Assembly (NCBI GenBank): GCA_035266845.1
Contig: DATFMP010000098.1
Location: forward strand, 1 to 19,380
DNA length: 19,380 nucleotides
Direction: 5' to 3'
Origin: DATFMP01 sp035266845
Lineage (GTDB): Bacteria > SAR324 > JACQKK01
The notes beneath the pieces were generated by a model. That model worked only from the letters and a program-made list of their open reading frames with translations. It was not told where the DNA came from and did not search any database. The translations under genes and the position numbers were made by a program. Shown piece after piece: positions 1-7,453 of the stretch. The stretch's first letter is position 1. Every line of letters starts with the position of its first letter.

Positions 1-329
1 GGGCCAATGCCCGTGCCCGCCTTCCACAGGGACGCCACCAGCGGAAACGCCACGAACGGCCCGCCCGGGGTGAAGGCCCCGCCCACAGTCGCGATCACCA
101 GCCCCGTCAGACCCGATTCCGCCCCCGCATAGGCGGCCACCAGGTGCGGCGGCAGCAGCACCAGCACCATGCCGCCCAGCAGGAAGCCGATCAGCATCGC
201 CGGCAGCACGGACAGGAAGGTGCGGGCCCCACTCACGGCCCCCTCCCAGGCCAGGGCCGGACTCTTGTGCCAGGCCGCAGCCGTGGCCAGCACGGCGATG
301 ACTCCCAGGATGAGCAGGCTCTTGTTCAC
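1..329 (-). CDS. Permease of the YraQ/ArsP-like (DUF318, COG0701) type, N-terminal part
   Basis: Reading leftward from a GTG at 327-329 gives 109 residues without a stop, running off the window edge, so only the N-terminal part is visible. The visible part is strongly hydrophobic, with a first helix over about residues 3-20, a second over about 38-62 (rich in L, G and V) and the start of a third. The signature TPGGPFVAFPLV, at about residues 88-99, is what I associate with predicted permeases of the COG0701 family, whose better studied relatives export arsenicals or other metabolites. The substrate here cannot be inferred. The gene lies downstream of the DHA2 exporter on the same strand, with a gap of about 100 bases that contains a strong hairpin. 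The GTG start has no clear ribosome binding site, so an alternative start is possible. Confidence 0.62.
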   Translation of the reverse strand, partial: MNKSLLILGVIAVLATAAAWHKSPALAWEGAVSGARTFLSVLPAMLIGFLLGGMVLVLLPPHLVAAYAGAESGLTGLVIATVGGAFTPGGPFVAFPLVASLWKAGTGIG

Positions 330-391
330 GCGTGTCGCCTTTGGTGCGAGGGCCGGCCCGTCTTCCCACAGCCCGCCTTCAGGTTTGGTTG

Positions 392-410
392 CGAGGGGGC
401 CGCCCCCTCG
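392..410. repeat. Perfect G/C hairpin between the exporter and permease genes
   Basis: Arms CGAGGGGG (392-399) and CCCCCTCG (403-410) are perfectly complementary around a CCG loop. It lies 24 bases beyond the stop codon of the DHA2 exporter. No T-run follows on either strand, so it is not a canonical intrinsic terminator, but it could protect the mRNA 3' end or act with Rho. It resembles the G/C-run hairpins found in other spaces of the window. Confidence 0.6.
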
Positions 411-433
411 GCAGCCGCCGTTCAGGACTGACG

Positions 434-1981
434 CTAGTGCGGCTGGGTGGGGTTGAGGCCGCGTGGGAACAGGGTGGCCAGCAGCAGCACGCCCACCGCC
501 AGCACGCCGCAGATCACGTACACGTTGTGCAGGGAGGCGTCCATGGCCGCCCCCAGGTCCAACAGCCGCTGCGGGGCCAGCGCCTGCCGCGCGCCGTGCT
601 CCATGAGCTGATTGATCACGTCTGCCTCCCCCGGCACGCGGGCGTGCAGCCCCAGGTTCAGCACCGCACCCAGGCCCGCGGCGCCCAGGGCCTGCCCGAC
701 GATGCGCATGAACAGGTTGGAGGACGTTGCCACACCGCGCCGCTGCCAGTCCACCGAGGTCTGGATGGAAACCAGGTAGGACGTGTTGGAGAATCCCATG
801 CCCGTGCCCACCAGGAAGGCCCCCGCCGCGGCCCAGAGCGGTCCCCGCCCGGGCCCCAGCAGCATCAGCACGCCGCTGCCGCTGAGCAGGCCCAGCCCGC
901 CCAGCAGGGCCGTGAAGCGATAGGAGGTGCGCACCATCAGGCGGCCCCCCACCGTGCTGGCCAGCGGCCAGCCGATGGACATGGCGGCCAGCGTGAAGCC
1001 CGCGACGGCCGGGCTGCGCCCCATCACTCCCTGCACGTAGCTGGGCAGAAAGGTGGTGACGCCCATCATCAGCGCCCCGGCCATGAGCCCGCCCACGTTG
1101 CCCAGCGCGATGATGCGGTAGCGCCACAGCTCCAACGGCATCATGGGCTCGGCCGCCCGCTGTTCCGTGCGCAGGAAGGCCGCCGCCAGCGCCACGGTGA
1201 GCACCAGCAGCCCCACGAACGCGGCCGGCGATAGCTGGCTGGCCTGGATCAGCACCAGCATCAGCAGGCCCGTGCCCGCCATCATCAGCGCGGAACCCAG
1301 GTAGTCCACGCGGTGCTCGCGGTGCTCCACGCGCTCGGTGAGGAAGGCGCCCAGCATGCCCATGGCCACGATGCCCACCGGCACGTTGACCCAGAACACC
1401 AGCGACCAGTGCAGGCGCTCCACGAAAAACGCCCCCAGCGCCGGGCCGATCACCGAGGAGAAGCCCCACACGCTGGAGATGTAGCCCTGCACCTTGGCTC
1501 GCTCCGGCCCCGGATAGATGTCGCCGATCACCGTGAGCGCCAGGGGCTGGATCGCGCCCGCCCCCAGCCCCTGCAGGGCCCGGAAGGCGATGAGCTGGCT
1601 CATGCTGGTGGAAAAGCCGCACAGCACGGAGCCCACCAGGAACAGGGTGGCCCCGAAGTAGAACACGGGCTTGCGCCCGTACATGTCCGAGAGCTTGCCG
1701 TAGACCGGGATGGTCACGGCCGTGGTGAGCAGGTAGATCGCGAAGACCCAGCTGAACCACTGGAAGCCGCCCAGGTCCGCCACGATGGTCGGCAGCGCCG
1801 TGGCCACGATGGTGGCCTCAACGGCCGCCATGAACATGGCCAGCATCATCGCCGCCAACACCAGTGGCCGGCGCGTGCCGTGACCCGGTGGCTCGGTCTG
1901 CCGCGCCGCCCCGTCCGCGGGCTCGCGGACGGCCGGGGACTGCGCGGGTGCGTCGGCGGGTTGGGCGGGCTCCACGGTCAT
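434..1981 (-). CDS. MFS drug exporter, DHA2 (EmrB/QacA-like, 14-helix) family
   Basis: This is a predicted proton-driven inner-membrane exporter of 515 residues, close to the usual length for 14-helix DHA2 transporters. After a Pro/Ala-rich cytoplasmic N-terminus of about 38 residues, helix 1 runs into the DHA2 motif with E55 and the ALPTIVADL stretch (about 62-70). Loop 2-3 carries GKLSDMYGRKP (95-105), the MFS motif A. The RALQGLGAGAIQPL segment and GPALGAFF (motif C-like, antiporter signature) follow. I chose the ATG at 1981 because CCGGAG sits about six bases upstream; an earlier ATG at 2077 would add 32 basic residues without a good ribosome binding site. The specific drug or metabolite exported cannot be read from the sequence. 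No regulator gene is adjacent. Confidence 0.9.
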   Translation of the reverse strand: MTVEPAQPADAPAQSPAVREPADGAARQTEPPGHGTRRPLVLAAMMLAMFMAAVEATIVATALPTIVADLGGFQWFSWVFAIYLLTTAVTIPVYGKLSDMYGRKPVFYFGATLFLVGSVLCGFSTSMSQLIAFRALQGLGAGAIQPLALTVIGDIYPGPERAKVQGYISSVWGFSSVIGPALGAFFVERLHWSLVFWVNVPVGIVAMGMLGAFLTERVEHREHRVDYLGSALMMAGTGLLMLVLIQASQLSPAAFVGLLVLTVALAAAFLRTEQRAAEPMMPLELWRYRIIALGNVGGLMAGALMMGVTTFLPSYVQGVMGRSPAVAGFTLAAMSIGWPLASTVGGRLMVRTSYRFTALLGGLGLLSGSGVLMLLGPGRGPLWAAAGAFLVGTGMGFSNTSYLVSIQTSVDWQRRGVATSSNLFMRIVGQALGAAGLGAVLNLGLHARVPGEADVINQLMEHGARQALAPQRLLDLGAAMDASLHNVYVICGVLAVGVLLLATLFPRGLNPTQPH

Positions 1982-2132
1982 GCGGCTCCGGCGCAATGAG
2001 GGCTTGGGTGCTCGTGCGTTCCGCGCACTTCGAGACGCGCCCTGCGGGCGCTCCTCAGCAACGCGGACCGGTAGCACCCGTCAGTCTGTGTCCACCTTCC
2101 TGCGGAGCCCGCCCATCGCGCGGTGCCGTGCC

Positions 2133-2666
2133 CTACGGCACCAAGTGCATGCGCGGCTTGCGGGCGGTGATCAGGTTCGTGCGGATGCCAGCGAAATTCA
2201 AGCCCCCGTGGAAGCGGGCGTGCTCGATCTTCATGCAGCGGTCCATCACCACCTCCAGGCCGGCGTCCAGGGCCTTTTGGCGCGCCTCTTGGTGGATCAC
2301 GGCGAGCTGCATCCAGATCACCTTGGCGCCCAGGCGGATGGCCTCGTCCACAACGGGCGGCACGTCCTCCGGCTTGCGGAAGATATCCACCACCTCCAGC
2401 GGCTGCGGCACCTCGGCCAGGCTCGCATACACCTTGCGGCCCAGGATTTCCTGCCCCGCGTAGGCCGGATTCACCGGGAAGATCTCGTAGTGGTAGTCCT
2501 TCAGGTACGTCGCCGCAAAGTAGCTGGGGCGGTTGGGATTGGCGGACAACCCCACGATGGCGATGCGGCGATAGCGCTGCAGGATGCTCAGGATCATCCC
2601 CAGGTTCTGCCCGGGAAACTGCCCCGTGCCCGGACGGTGCGTGGTGGTTGCGGCTGGGTCGGTCAT
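2133..2666 (-). CDS. CoA-binding domain protein (CoA_binding_2, YccU-like)
   Basis: This is a small Rossmann-fold protein of 177 residues. The core starts RRIAIVGLSANPNRPSY (33-49), the nucleotide-binding beta-alpha turn of the CoA_binding_2 family, followed by the Y-EIFPVNP strand (about 60-67) and the VVDIFRKPEDVPPVVDEAI region typical of YccU-like proteins. The family shares the fold of the CoA-binding domain of succinyl-CoA synthetase alpha chain; its biological role is poorly defined and no catalytic residues are assigned. The ATG at 2666 is preceded by AGAGGA at suitable spacing. A start at 2708 is possible but has a weaker context. About 150 bases separate it from the exporter gene downstream, so co-transcription is uncertain. 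Confidence 0.85.
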   Translation of the reverse strand: MTDPAATTTHRPGTGQFPGQNLGMILSILQRYRRIAIVGLSANPNRPSYFAATYLKDYHYEIFPVNPAYAGQEILGRKVYASLAEVPQPLEVVDIFRKPEDVPPVVDEAIRLGAKVIWMQLAVIHQEARQKALDAGLEVVMDRCMKIEHARFHGGLNFAGIRTNLITARKPRMHLVP

Positions 2667-2775
2667 GGCTGGTTCCTCTGAACTCCCTCGGATAGCCCCC
2701 CATTTCACTCAGGTAAGCTGTTTCCTGCAACGGCCCGCGTCAGCGGCGACGCCAAGCTCTGGCGTTCGGGCAAAC

Positions 2776-2893
2776 GGAGGAGGGAGTCGCTGCCTCCCTC
2801 CCTCCGGCAGGGGCCGCGGGCCCCTGCACCCCCTACACGAATGGGGTCCAGGGGGCTTGCTCCCTGGTGGGGGTATGGGGGCAACGCCCCCAT
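2776..2893. repeat. Four-hairpin G/C element: two bipartite repeat units in inverted orientation
   Basis: Four stem-loops are packed into about 120 bases. They are GAGGGAG/CTCCCTC (about 2780-2803), a perfect 9-bp stem GCAGGGGCC/GGCCCCTGC with GCG loop (2807-2827), CCAGGG/CCCTGG (2848-2867), and a perfect 8-bp stem ATGGGGGC/GCCCCCAT with AAC loop (2875-2893). Read on the minus strand, the right half gives hairpin, CCCCC, hairpin, ACCCC, the same order seen in the left half on the plus strand and again at 5011-5063. The element lies beyond the 3' end of the two-helix membrane protein gene and before the CoA-binding gene. It codes for nothing that I can support. Confidence 0.7.
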
Positions 2894-2920
2894 GCTCGAA
2901 ATGCTTTTCAGTACCACGGC

Positions 2921-3598
2921 CTAGCGGCGGCGCCAGCCGGACCGCGACCCCGCCTCGCCCCGGGCGGCCCGCTTGCGGCGCCGGCGGTGCTCCTGGTACA
3001 GGCCTACGCCAAACAGCAGGGCCAGCGCCACCGCCACCGAGGCGCGCGTGAAGCGGCTGGCGTCCGCCGGCATGGTCAGGTGCCCCTGCCGCATGGGCTC
3101 GGGCTTCAGGTACGTCGTGCCCCCGGCTTCCACACCGTAAACGGGCAGGAAGCTCACCCCGCTCTGCCCGGAGCCGGGCCGGGCAGGCTCGGTGTGCGCC
3201 TCGGGTCCCACCCGTAACACTATGGGCTGGGCCAGCGCCACGTCGCGCTCGAAGGCCTCCCTGCGGAAGTGCGGAAACTGCCCGTGGCGGATGCGGTAGC
3301 GCTCGGGGTTGCCCACCAGGCGAATCTCGTAGGCATCCCGGTACTGCGAAGGCAGGTTCTGGTAGATGCGCTCGTGCCGGTGCTCCCGGCTTGCGAGGGT
3401 CCCCTCGACGCGCAGCAGGCGGTCGGGCGACGGCTGGCGCGGCTCGTAGAGCAGCGAGCCCACGATCATCCAACCCAGCAGCAGCACGAACGCGCCCAGA
3501 AACCCCACCTGGAAGACCCGGCGCACGCGACGCAGCACGCGCAAGGGGCGCCCCTCGCGCGGCTCCTCACCAGCCGTCGGGTGCCGATCCTCGCCCAT
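2921..3598 (-). CDS. Two-helix membrane protein of unknown function (DUF3592-like layout)
   Basis: I do not recognise the family with confidence. The 225-residue product has a basic N-terminus (Arg-rich 19-28), a transmembrane helix at about 31-51, and an extracytoplasmic domain of about 130 residues containing YRDAYEIRLVGNPERYRIR (about 86-104). A second helix follows at about 186-202, then a very Arg-rich cytoplasmic tail. This N-in/C-in layout with a soluble loop between two helices resembles DUF3592-type proteins. The ATG follows GCGGAGG at short spacing, and the ribosome binding site lies in the 18-base gap after the stop of the metY-like gene, so the two are very probably one transcript. 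A link to sulfur amino acid synthesis is only positional. Confidence 0.72.
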   Translation of the reverse strand: MGEDRHPTAGEEPREGRPLRVLRRVRRVFQVGFLGAFVLLLGWMIVGSLLYEPRQPSPDRLLRVEGTLASREHRHERIYQNLPSQYRDAYEIRLVGNPERYRIRHGQFPHFRREAFERDVALAQPIVLRVGPEAHTEPARPGSGQSGVSFLPVYGVEAGGTTYLKPEPMRQGHLTMPADASRFTRASVAVALALLFGVGLYQEHRRRRKRAARGEAGSRSGWRRR

Positions 3599-3616
3599 GG
3601 GCCTCCGCTCGCGTGG

Positions 3617-4936
3617 TCAGTCCGCCGCCGGCGCCGCCACCGTGGCCTTCTGCTGGCTGGCGTACAGGGCCTGCTCCAGGTCCCACAGCAGGTCTTCCGC
3701 GTCCTCCAGCCCGATGGACAGGCGGATCATGTCCTGGGTGATGCCGCCTGCGATCATGTCCTCCTCGCTGAGCTGCTGGTGCGTGGTGGAGGCGGGGTGG
3801 ATGGCCAGGCTCTTGGCATCGCCCACGTTGGCCAGGTGGCTGAACAGGCGCAGCGAGTTGATGAAGCGCCGCCCAGCCTCGTAACCGCCCTTGACGCCGA
3901 AGGTGAAGATGGCGCCGGGGCCCTTGGGCACATATTTGTCCGCCAGCGCCTTGTAGGGGCTGTCCGGCAGCGCAGGGTAGTTCACCCAGGCCACGGCGGA
4001 ATGATCGGCCAGGAACTGCGCCACCGTGCGCGCGTTGGCCACGTGGCGCTCCATGCGCACGGGCAGCGTCTCCAGTCCCTGCAGGAACAGGAACGCGTTG
4101 AACGGGCTCATGGCGGGGCCCAGATCGCGCAACTGCTCCACGCGCACCTTCATGATGTAGGCGAAGTCGCCGAAGGTCTCGTAGTAGCGCATGCCGTGGT
4201 AGCCGGGCGAGGGCTCGGTAAGCCCGGGGAACTTGCCGTTGTCCCAGGCGAAGTTGCCCGAATCCACGATCAGCCCGCCGATGGACGTGCCGTGGCCGCC
4301 GATGAACTTGGTGGCGCTGTGCGTGATGATGTCCGCGCCCCAATCGATGGGGCGGCACAGGTAGGGCGTGGCGAAGGTATTGTCGATCATCAGCGGCACG
4401 CCGTGGTCGTGCGCGATCTTCGCCACCGCCTCGATGTCCAGCACGTTGATGCGCGGATTGCCCAGTGTCTCGCCATAGAGCAGCTTGGTCTTGGGCGTGA
4501 TGGCCTTGCGGTAGTTTTCCGGGTCGTCCGGATCCACGAACACCGTGTTGATGCCCATCTTGCGGAACGTGATGTCCATCTGCGTGTACGTGCCGCCGTA
4601 GAGCGTGGCCGCGGAGACGATCTCGTCCCCCGCCTCGCACAGGGACAGGATGGCCATGGCCTGGGCGGCCTGCCCGGAGGCCAGCGCCAGCCCGCCGATG
4701 CCCCCCTCCAGCGTCGCGATGCGCTCCTCCAGCACCGCGTTGGTGGGGTTCATGATGCGCGAGTAGATGTTGCCGAACTTCTGCAGCGCGAACAGGGCGG
4801 CGGCATCCTCCGTGTCGTCGAAGACGAAGCTGCTGCTCTGGTAGATGGGCACGGCCCGCGCGCCCGTGGTGGGGTCGGGCCGCTGCCCCGCGTGCAGCGC
4901 CAGCGTGTTGAAGCCGAATTTGTGATCGTCGCTCAT
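3617..4936 (-). CDS. metY: O-acetylhomoserine sulfhydrylase (MetY type), Cys/Met metabolism PLP enzyme
   Basis: Predicted to make homocysteine directly from O-acetyl-L-homoserine and sulfide in the cytoplasm (direct sulfhydrylation branch of methionine synthesis). The 439 residues fit the MetY size, longer than MetB or MetZ at around 400. Key features are SRIMNPTNAVLEERIATLEGG (59-79), the YGGTYTQ segment, D185 in PLMIDNTFATPYL, which contacts the PLP ring nitrogen, and the Schiff-base lysine K210 in THSATKFIGGHG. Of the two ATG codons near the 5' end, 4936 gives the family-typical start (FGFNTLALHAGQ), while one at 4987 would add 17 basic residues and lacks a ribosome binding site. O-succinylhomoserine as substrate cannot be excluded. 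The next gene, a two-helix membrane protein, starts 18 bases past its stop. Confidence 0.93.
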   Translation of the reverse strand: MSDDHKFGFNTLALHAGQRPDPTTGARAVPIYQSSSFVFDDTEDAAALFALQKFGNIYSRIMNPTNAVLEERIATLEGGIGGLALASGQAAQAMAILSLCEAGDEIVSAATLYGGTYTQMDITFRKMGINTVFVDPDDPENYRKAITPKTKLLYGETLGNPRINVLDIEAVAKIAHDHGVPLMIDNTFATPYLCRPIDWGADIITHSATKFIGGHGTSIGGLIVDSGNFAWDNGKFPGLTEPSPGYHGMRYYETFGDFAYIMKVRVEQLRDLGPAMSPFNAFLFLQGLETLPVRMERHVANARTVAQFLADHSAVAWVNYPALPDSPYKALADKYVPKGPGAIFTFGVKGGYEAGRRFINSLRLFSHLANVGDAKSLAIHPASTTHQQLSEEDMIAGGITQDMIRLSIGLEDAEDLLWDLEQALYASQQKATVAAPAAD

Positions 4937-5010
4937 CTTGCCGTCTCGCCGGGCGGTTGTGCGTAGCGCGGTGCGCCTAAAAGGCATGTGAAGAAACGAG
5001 TCGCGACTTT

Positions 5011-5058
5011 CGGGGGGCTCCGCCCCCCGAGCCCCCGGCAGGGAGCACAGCCCCCTGC
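5011..5058. repeat. Bipartite G/C hairpin repeat unit
   Basis: A perfect 8-bp stem CGGGGGGC/GCCCCCCG with a three-base loop (5011-5029) is followed by AGCCCCC and a second stem GCAGGG/CCCTGC (5038-5058), then ACCCC. The second half, CCGGCAGGG...CCCCTGCACCCC, matches 2805-2832 closely, so both are copies of one dispersed element. It lies between the cupin gene's 3' end and the metY-like gene's start. Confidence 0.7.
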
Positions 5059-5076
5059 ACCCCTTTCAGATCAAGC

Positions 5077-5107
5077 ATTGGCGTGGCTGCACTGCAGCCG
5101 TGCCAAT
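5077..5107. repeat. 31-bp near-perfect palindrome
   Basis: ATTGGC at 5077 and GCCAAT ending at 5107, and inside them GGCTGCA and TGCAGCC flanking a central C at 5092, form a palindrome whose only breaks are the two GT dinucleotides facing each other. It lies 140-170 bases upstream of the metY-like gene start, on that gene's 5' side. Its mixed composition is unlike the G/C-run hairpins around it. It could be an operator for a dimeric regulator or an RNA stem; no family is recognised. Confidence 0.6.
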
Positions 5108-5120
5108 TCATCAGGGGGGC

Positions 5121-5156
5121 GCGGGGGGACTTGTTCCCCCGCAGCCGTTGTTTTTT
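5121..5156. repeat. G/C hairpin followed by T6 on the plus strand
   Basis: The stem GCGGGGGGA/TTCCCCCGC (5121-5142, one G-T pair, short CTTG loop) is followed on the plus strand by a T6 run eight bases later. It begins 25 bases past the cupin stop on the minus strand, but the T-run faces the other way. As a terminator it would therefore serve plus-strand transcription, for which no gene is visible upstream. Confidence 0.45.
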
Positions 5157-5165
5157 ACTGTCCTT

Positions 5166-5669
5166 CTAATCGTCTTCCCCTTCGTAATAGTCCACCGCGT
5201 CCGCGGTTTTGTAAAACCCGCTCAGGCGGCGCTGTGCTTTGTCGCCGCCCGGCGCGGAGTCGGTCATGACGCCGAACTTGCCCGAGTCCGGGTACTCGGA
5301 GACCTCCGGGTGGATCATTGTGGAAACGCACAGGTATTCCAGCGGCGCGACGCCCGTGTTGAGGAGCTGGTGCGCCGGCGGACCCGCGGGCAGAGCAATG
5401 TAGTCGCCCGGCCCCACCGGGTGCCGCTGCTCGCCCAGGCGCAGGGTGCCGCTGCCGCTCAGCACGTAGATCGCCTCCTCGTTGGCGTGGTGCAGGTGCG
5501 CGGGAAAGGCCGACTTGCCCGGCGGCACGCGGTACAGGCTGAACCCGAGCTGCCGGCCCCCGGCGGGCGCGGTGAAGGCCTTGCGCTCCGCGCCGAATCG
5601 GCCGTGCTCGGTCACGATCCACTCCAGGTCGTTCACGTTGACGATGTGCGGATGGCGGCTGGGAGCCAT
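5166..5669 (-). CDS. Cupin-domain protein (single cupin_2 barrel)
   Basis: This is a 167-residue single-domain cupin. Motif 1 is visible as G51, H58-L-H60 and E64/E65, followed by YVLSGSG. Motif 2 is visible as G88-DYIALP-AG-PPAH100-QLLN104. The retained histidines and glutamate imply a bound metal ion (Fe, Mn, Ni or similar, from family knowledge). Beyond the barrel (about 45-118) the C-terminal region carries PEVSEYPDSGKFGVM and ends in a very acidic tail (YYEGEDD). Such cupins may be enzymes, sugar-binding proteins or sensors, and I cannot say which. The ATG at 5669 is preceded by GGAGGG at good spacing. It stands alone, with long spaces rich in repeats on its 3' side. Confidence 0.82.
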   Translation of the reverse strand: MAPSRHPHIVNVNDLEWIVTEHGRFGAERKAFTAPAGGRQLGFSLYRVPPGKSAFPAHLHHANEEAIYVLSGSGTLRLGEQRHPVGPGDYIALPAGPPAHQLLNTGVAPLEYLCVSTMIHPEVSEYPDSGKFGVMTDSAPGGDKAQRRLSGFYKTADAVDYYEGEDD

Positions 5670-5816
5670 GGCGTGCCCTCCGGGCAGGGGTGGCGGAATC
5701 GTTGGTCTGCCATCCAGTCTACCGACGCCGCACGCCGGGCGACAGACCCGCCTGCACGGCGCCGCCGCGCCTGACCGTTCCAGCGCACGGCCCGGCCTGC
5801 CCCCCGCGCGGCGCGC

Positions 5817-5826
5817 ATGGTACCAT
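5817..5826. repeat. Perfect 10-bp palindrome ATGGTACCAT upstream of the SHOCT-like gene
   Basis: ATGGTACCAT lies about 50 bases upstream of the small plus-strand gene at 5875, inside a 205-base spacer between divergent genes (cupin leftward, SHOCT-like rightward). It could be an operator. Ten-base palindromes also arise by chance, so this is a weak call. I see no convincing -35/-10 pair in the spacer. Confidence 0.3.
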
Positions 5827-5874
5827 CAGCTTGAGACGGAGTGGGGAAAGCTGCCCGACGAGAGGACGACCGCC

Positions 5875-6177
5875 ATGACGCTCAATGTCCACGAATCCAC
5901 GCCCGTAACGGCCGAGCCGGCGGGCACGGTGACGCACCTGGCGATCCGGGAGTTCGAGCCCGGCAGCGGGACGCCGCTGCGCACCATCCGCATCCCCGTC
6001 AAGGTCTTCTCCATCGCGGCCAGGCTGGTGCCGGCCCGCATCCGCGAGGAGATGGCGAAGGAAGGCTTTGACCTGGACGGCATCCTGCAAGCCGCGCGGG
6101 ACATCCACAGCCCCACCACGCTCGCGGAGATCGAGGAGCACAAGACGGGCAAGAAGACCGTCGTCGCGCTGGAATAG
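5875..6177 (+). CDS. Small SHOCT-like (YvlB C-terminal type) domain protein
   Basis: The product is 100 residues with no membrane segment or signal peptide. After a Thr/Glu-rich start, residues from about 39 read RTIRIPVKVFSIAARLVPA, followed by an amphipathic helix ending in EGFDLDGILQAARD and a short strand EEHKTGKKTVVALE. This arrangement (IP...LP..., then GID/FDLDxIL, then an EIEE..GKKVxxxLE strand) resembles the SHOCT-like oligomerisation domain found at the C-terminus of YvlB/DUF4097 proteins, here as a free-standing protein. The function is unknown. The ATG at 5875 is preceded by AGAGGA. It is the only plus-strand gene in the first 12.5 kb and converges on ddl, whose stop lies only 29 bases away. 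Confidence 0.68.
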   Translation: MTLNVHESTPVTAEPAGTVTHLAIREFEPGSGTPLRTIRIPVKVFSIAARLVPARIREEMAKEGFDLDGILQAARDIHSPTTLAEIEEHKTGKKTVVALE

Positions 6178-6205
6178 CGGGGCGGGCGGGCCTGTTGGAA
6201 ACGGC

Positions 6206-7321
6206 CTACGCGAAGTCGTAGTTGCGCGAGTAGGCGCGGCGGCGCTCGTGACGCTCCAGCGCCAGTTCCACCAGCCGCGTGAGCAGCTCGGTGTAGGGCA
6301 GGCCGCTGGCCTCCCACAGCTTGGGATACATGCTGATGGACGTGAAGCCGGGCAGGGTGTTCAGCTCGTTGACCACCACCCCGCCGCCCTCGCGCGCAAA
6401 GCAGTCCACGCGGGCCATGCCCTCGCACTCCAGCACGTCGAACACGCGCAGGGCCACCTCCTGCACCCGCGCCTCGGTTTCCGGCGGCAGGTCGGCGGGC
6501 ACCATCAGCTCGGCGCCCTGGGGGTCCAGGTACTTTGCGCGGTAGGAATAGAAGCCGTCGCGGGGCCGGATCTCCCCCACCCGTGACGCAGCCGGCGGGT
6601 AGCGCCGCGAGTAGCGGCTGCCCAGCACGGACACCTCCACCTCGCGGCCCACGATGGCCTGCTCCACCAGCACCTTCTCGCCGTAGCCGAAGGCCAGCCG
6701 CAGGGCGGCGGCATACTCCTCGCGCGTGCCGCAGCGGCTCACGCCCACCGAGGAGCCCAGCACGGCGGGCTTCACGTAGAGCGGCAGCCCCAGCCGCCCG
6801 GCCAGCTCGTCGAAGCGCGCCTGCGCCGCGGCCTCGTCGTGCAGGGTCTCGTAGGGCGCCACGGGCAAGTCCGCCAGGGTCAGCAGGCGCTTCGCGACGT
6901 CCTTGTCCATCCCGATGGCGGAGCCCAGCACGTCCGCCCCCACGAACGGCACGTCGAACAGGCGCAGCAGCCCCTGCAGGGCGCCGTCCTCGCCGTCCGT
7001 ACCGTGGATCATGGGCAGGATCGCGTCCAGCTCCGTGGCCGCGCGGGCGCCGTCGTGCTGCAGCAGCACGCAGTGCCCCCCACGCCCGGTGGGGATCACG
7101 GTGGGAGCTTCGGGATTGAGGTGGATGTGCTCGGGATCGCCGGCGTCCAGCAGCAGCGTGTCCGCCGTGCCGGTGTGCCACTCCCCGTCCTTGTCGATGG
7201 CCACCAGCAGCGGATCGAAGCGATCGCGGTCCAGCGCCCGGTAGATGCTGTTGGCGGATTGCAGCGAGACCTCGTGCTCCCCGCTGCGACCCCCGCACAG
7301 CACGCCCAGCCGCACCTTCAT
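6206..7321 (-). CDS. ddl: D-alanine--D-alanine ligase
   Basis: This ATP-grasp ligase joins two D-alanines in the cytoplasm to supply the dipeptide end of peptidoglycan precursors. The 371 residues match the longer DdlA-type subgroup rather than the roughly 306-residue DdlB type. Visible signatures are GGRSGEHEVSLQSA (10-23), HGTDGEDGALQG (106-117), YVKPAVLGSSVGVSR in the ATP-grasp domain, and the C-terminal NELNTLPGFTSISMYPKLW, which carries metal- and substrate-binding residues. I chose the ATG at 7321 (MKVRLGVL) because GGAGAGG precedes it; the ATG at 7339 would add six residues with a poorer site. It stands outside any mur/fts cluster, as DdlA-type genes often do. Confidence 0.94.
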   Translation of the reverse strand: MKVRLGVLCGGRSGEHEVSLQSANSIYRALDRDRFDPLLVAIDKDGEWHTGTADTLLLDAGDPEHIHLNPEAPTVIPTGRGGHCVLLQHDGARAATELDAILPMIHGTDGEDGALQGLLRLFDVPFVGADVLGSAIGMDKDVAKRLLTLADLPVAPYETLHDEAAAQARFDELAGRLGLPLYVKPAVLGSSVGVSRCGTREEYAAALRLAFGYGEKVLVEQAIVGREVEVSVLGSRYSRRYPPAASRVGEIRPRDGFYSYRAKYLDPQGAELMVPADLPPETEARVQEVALRVFDVLECEGMARVDCFAREGGGVVVNELNTLPGFTSISMYPKLWEASGLPYTELLTRLVELALERHERRRAYSRNYDFA

Positions 7322-7453
7322 GCCGACCCTCTCCCGCATCCGCTGTCATCAGGACCGGCGGGCGATCCGGCGCCCGCCCGCTTCTGCGGGCCAGCCTACG
7401 TGCATTGCCACCCCCACACAAGGGGGCGCGCAGCGATGAGAAGGGGGCGCCAC

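Noticed and set aside
3269..4966. A 565-codon plus-strand open frame opposite the metY-like gene
   Set aside because: Shadow of a conserved enzyme on the other strand. It shows no motifs and spans the gap between two real genes.
5121..5156. Intrinsic terminator for the cupin gene
   Set aside because: The T6 run is on the plus strand while the cupin reads on the minus strand, and it is eight bases away from the stem.
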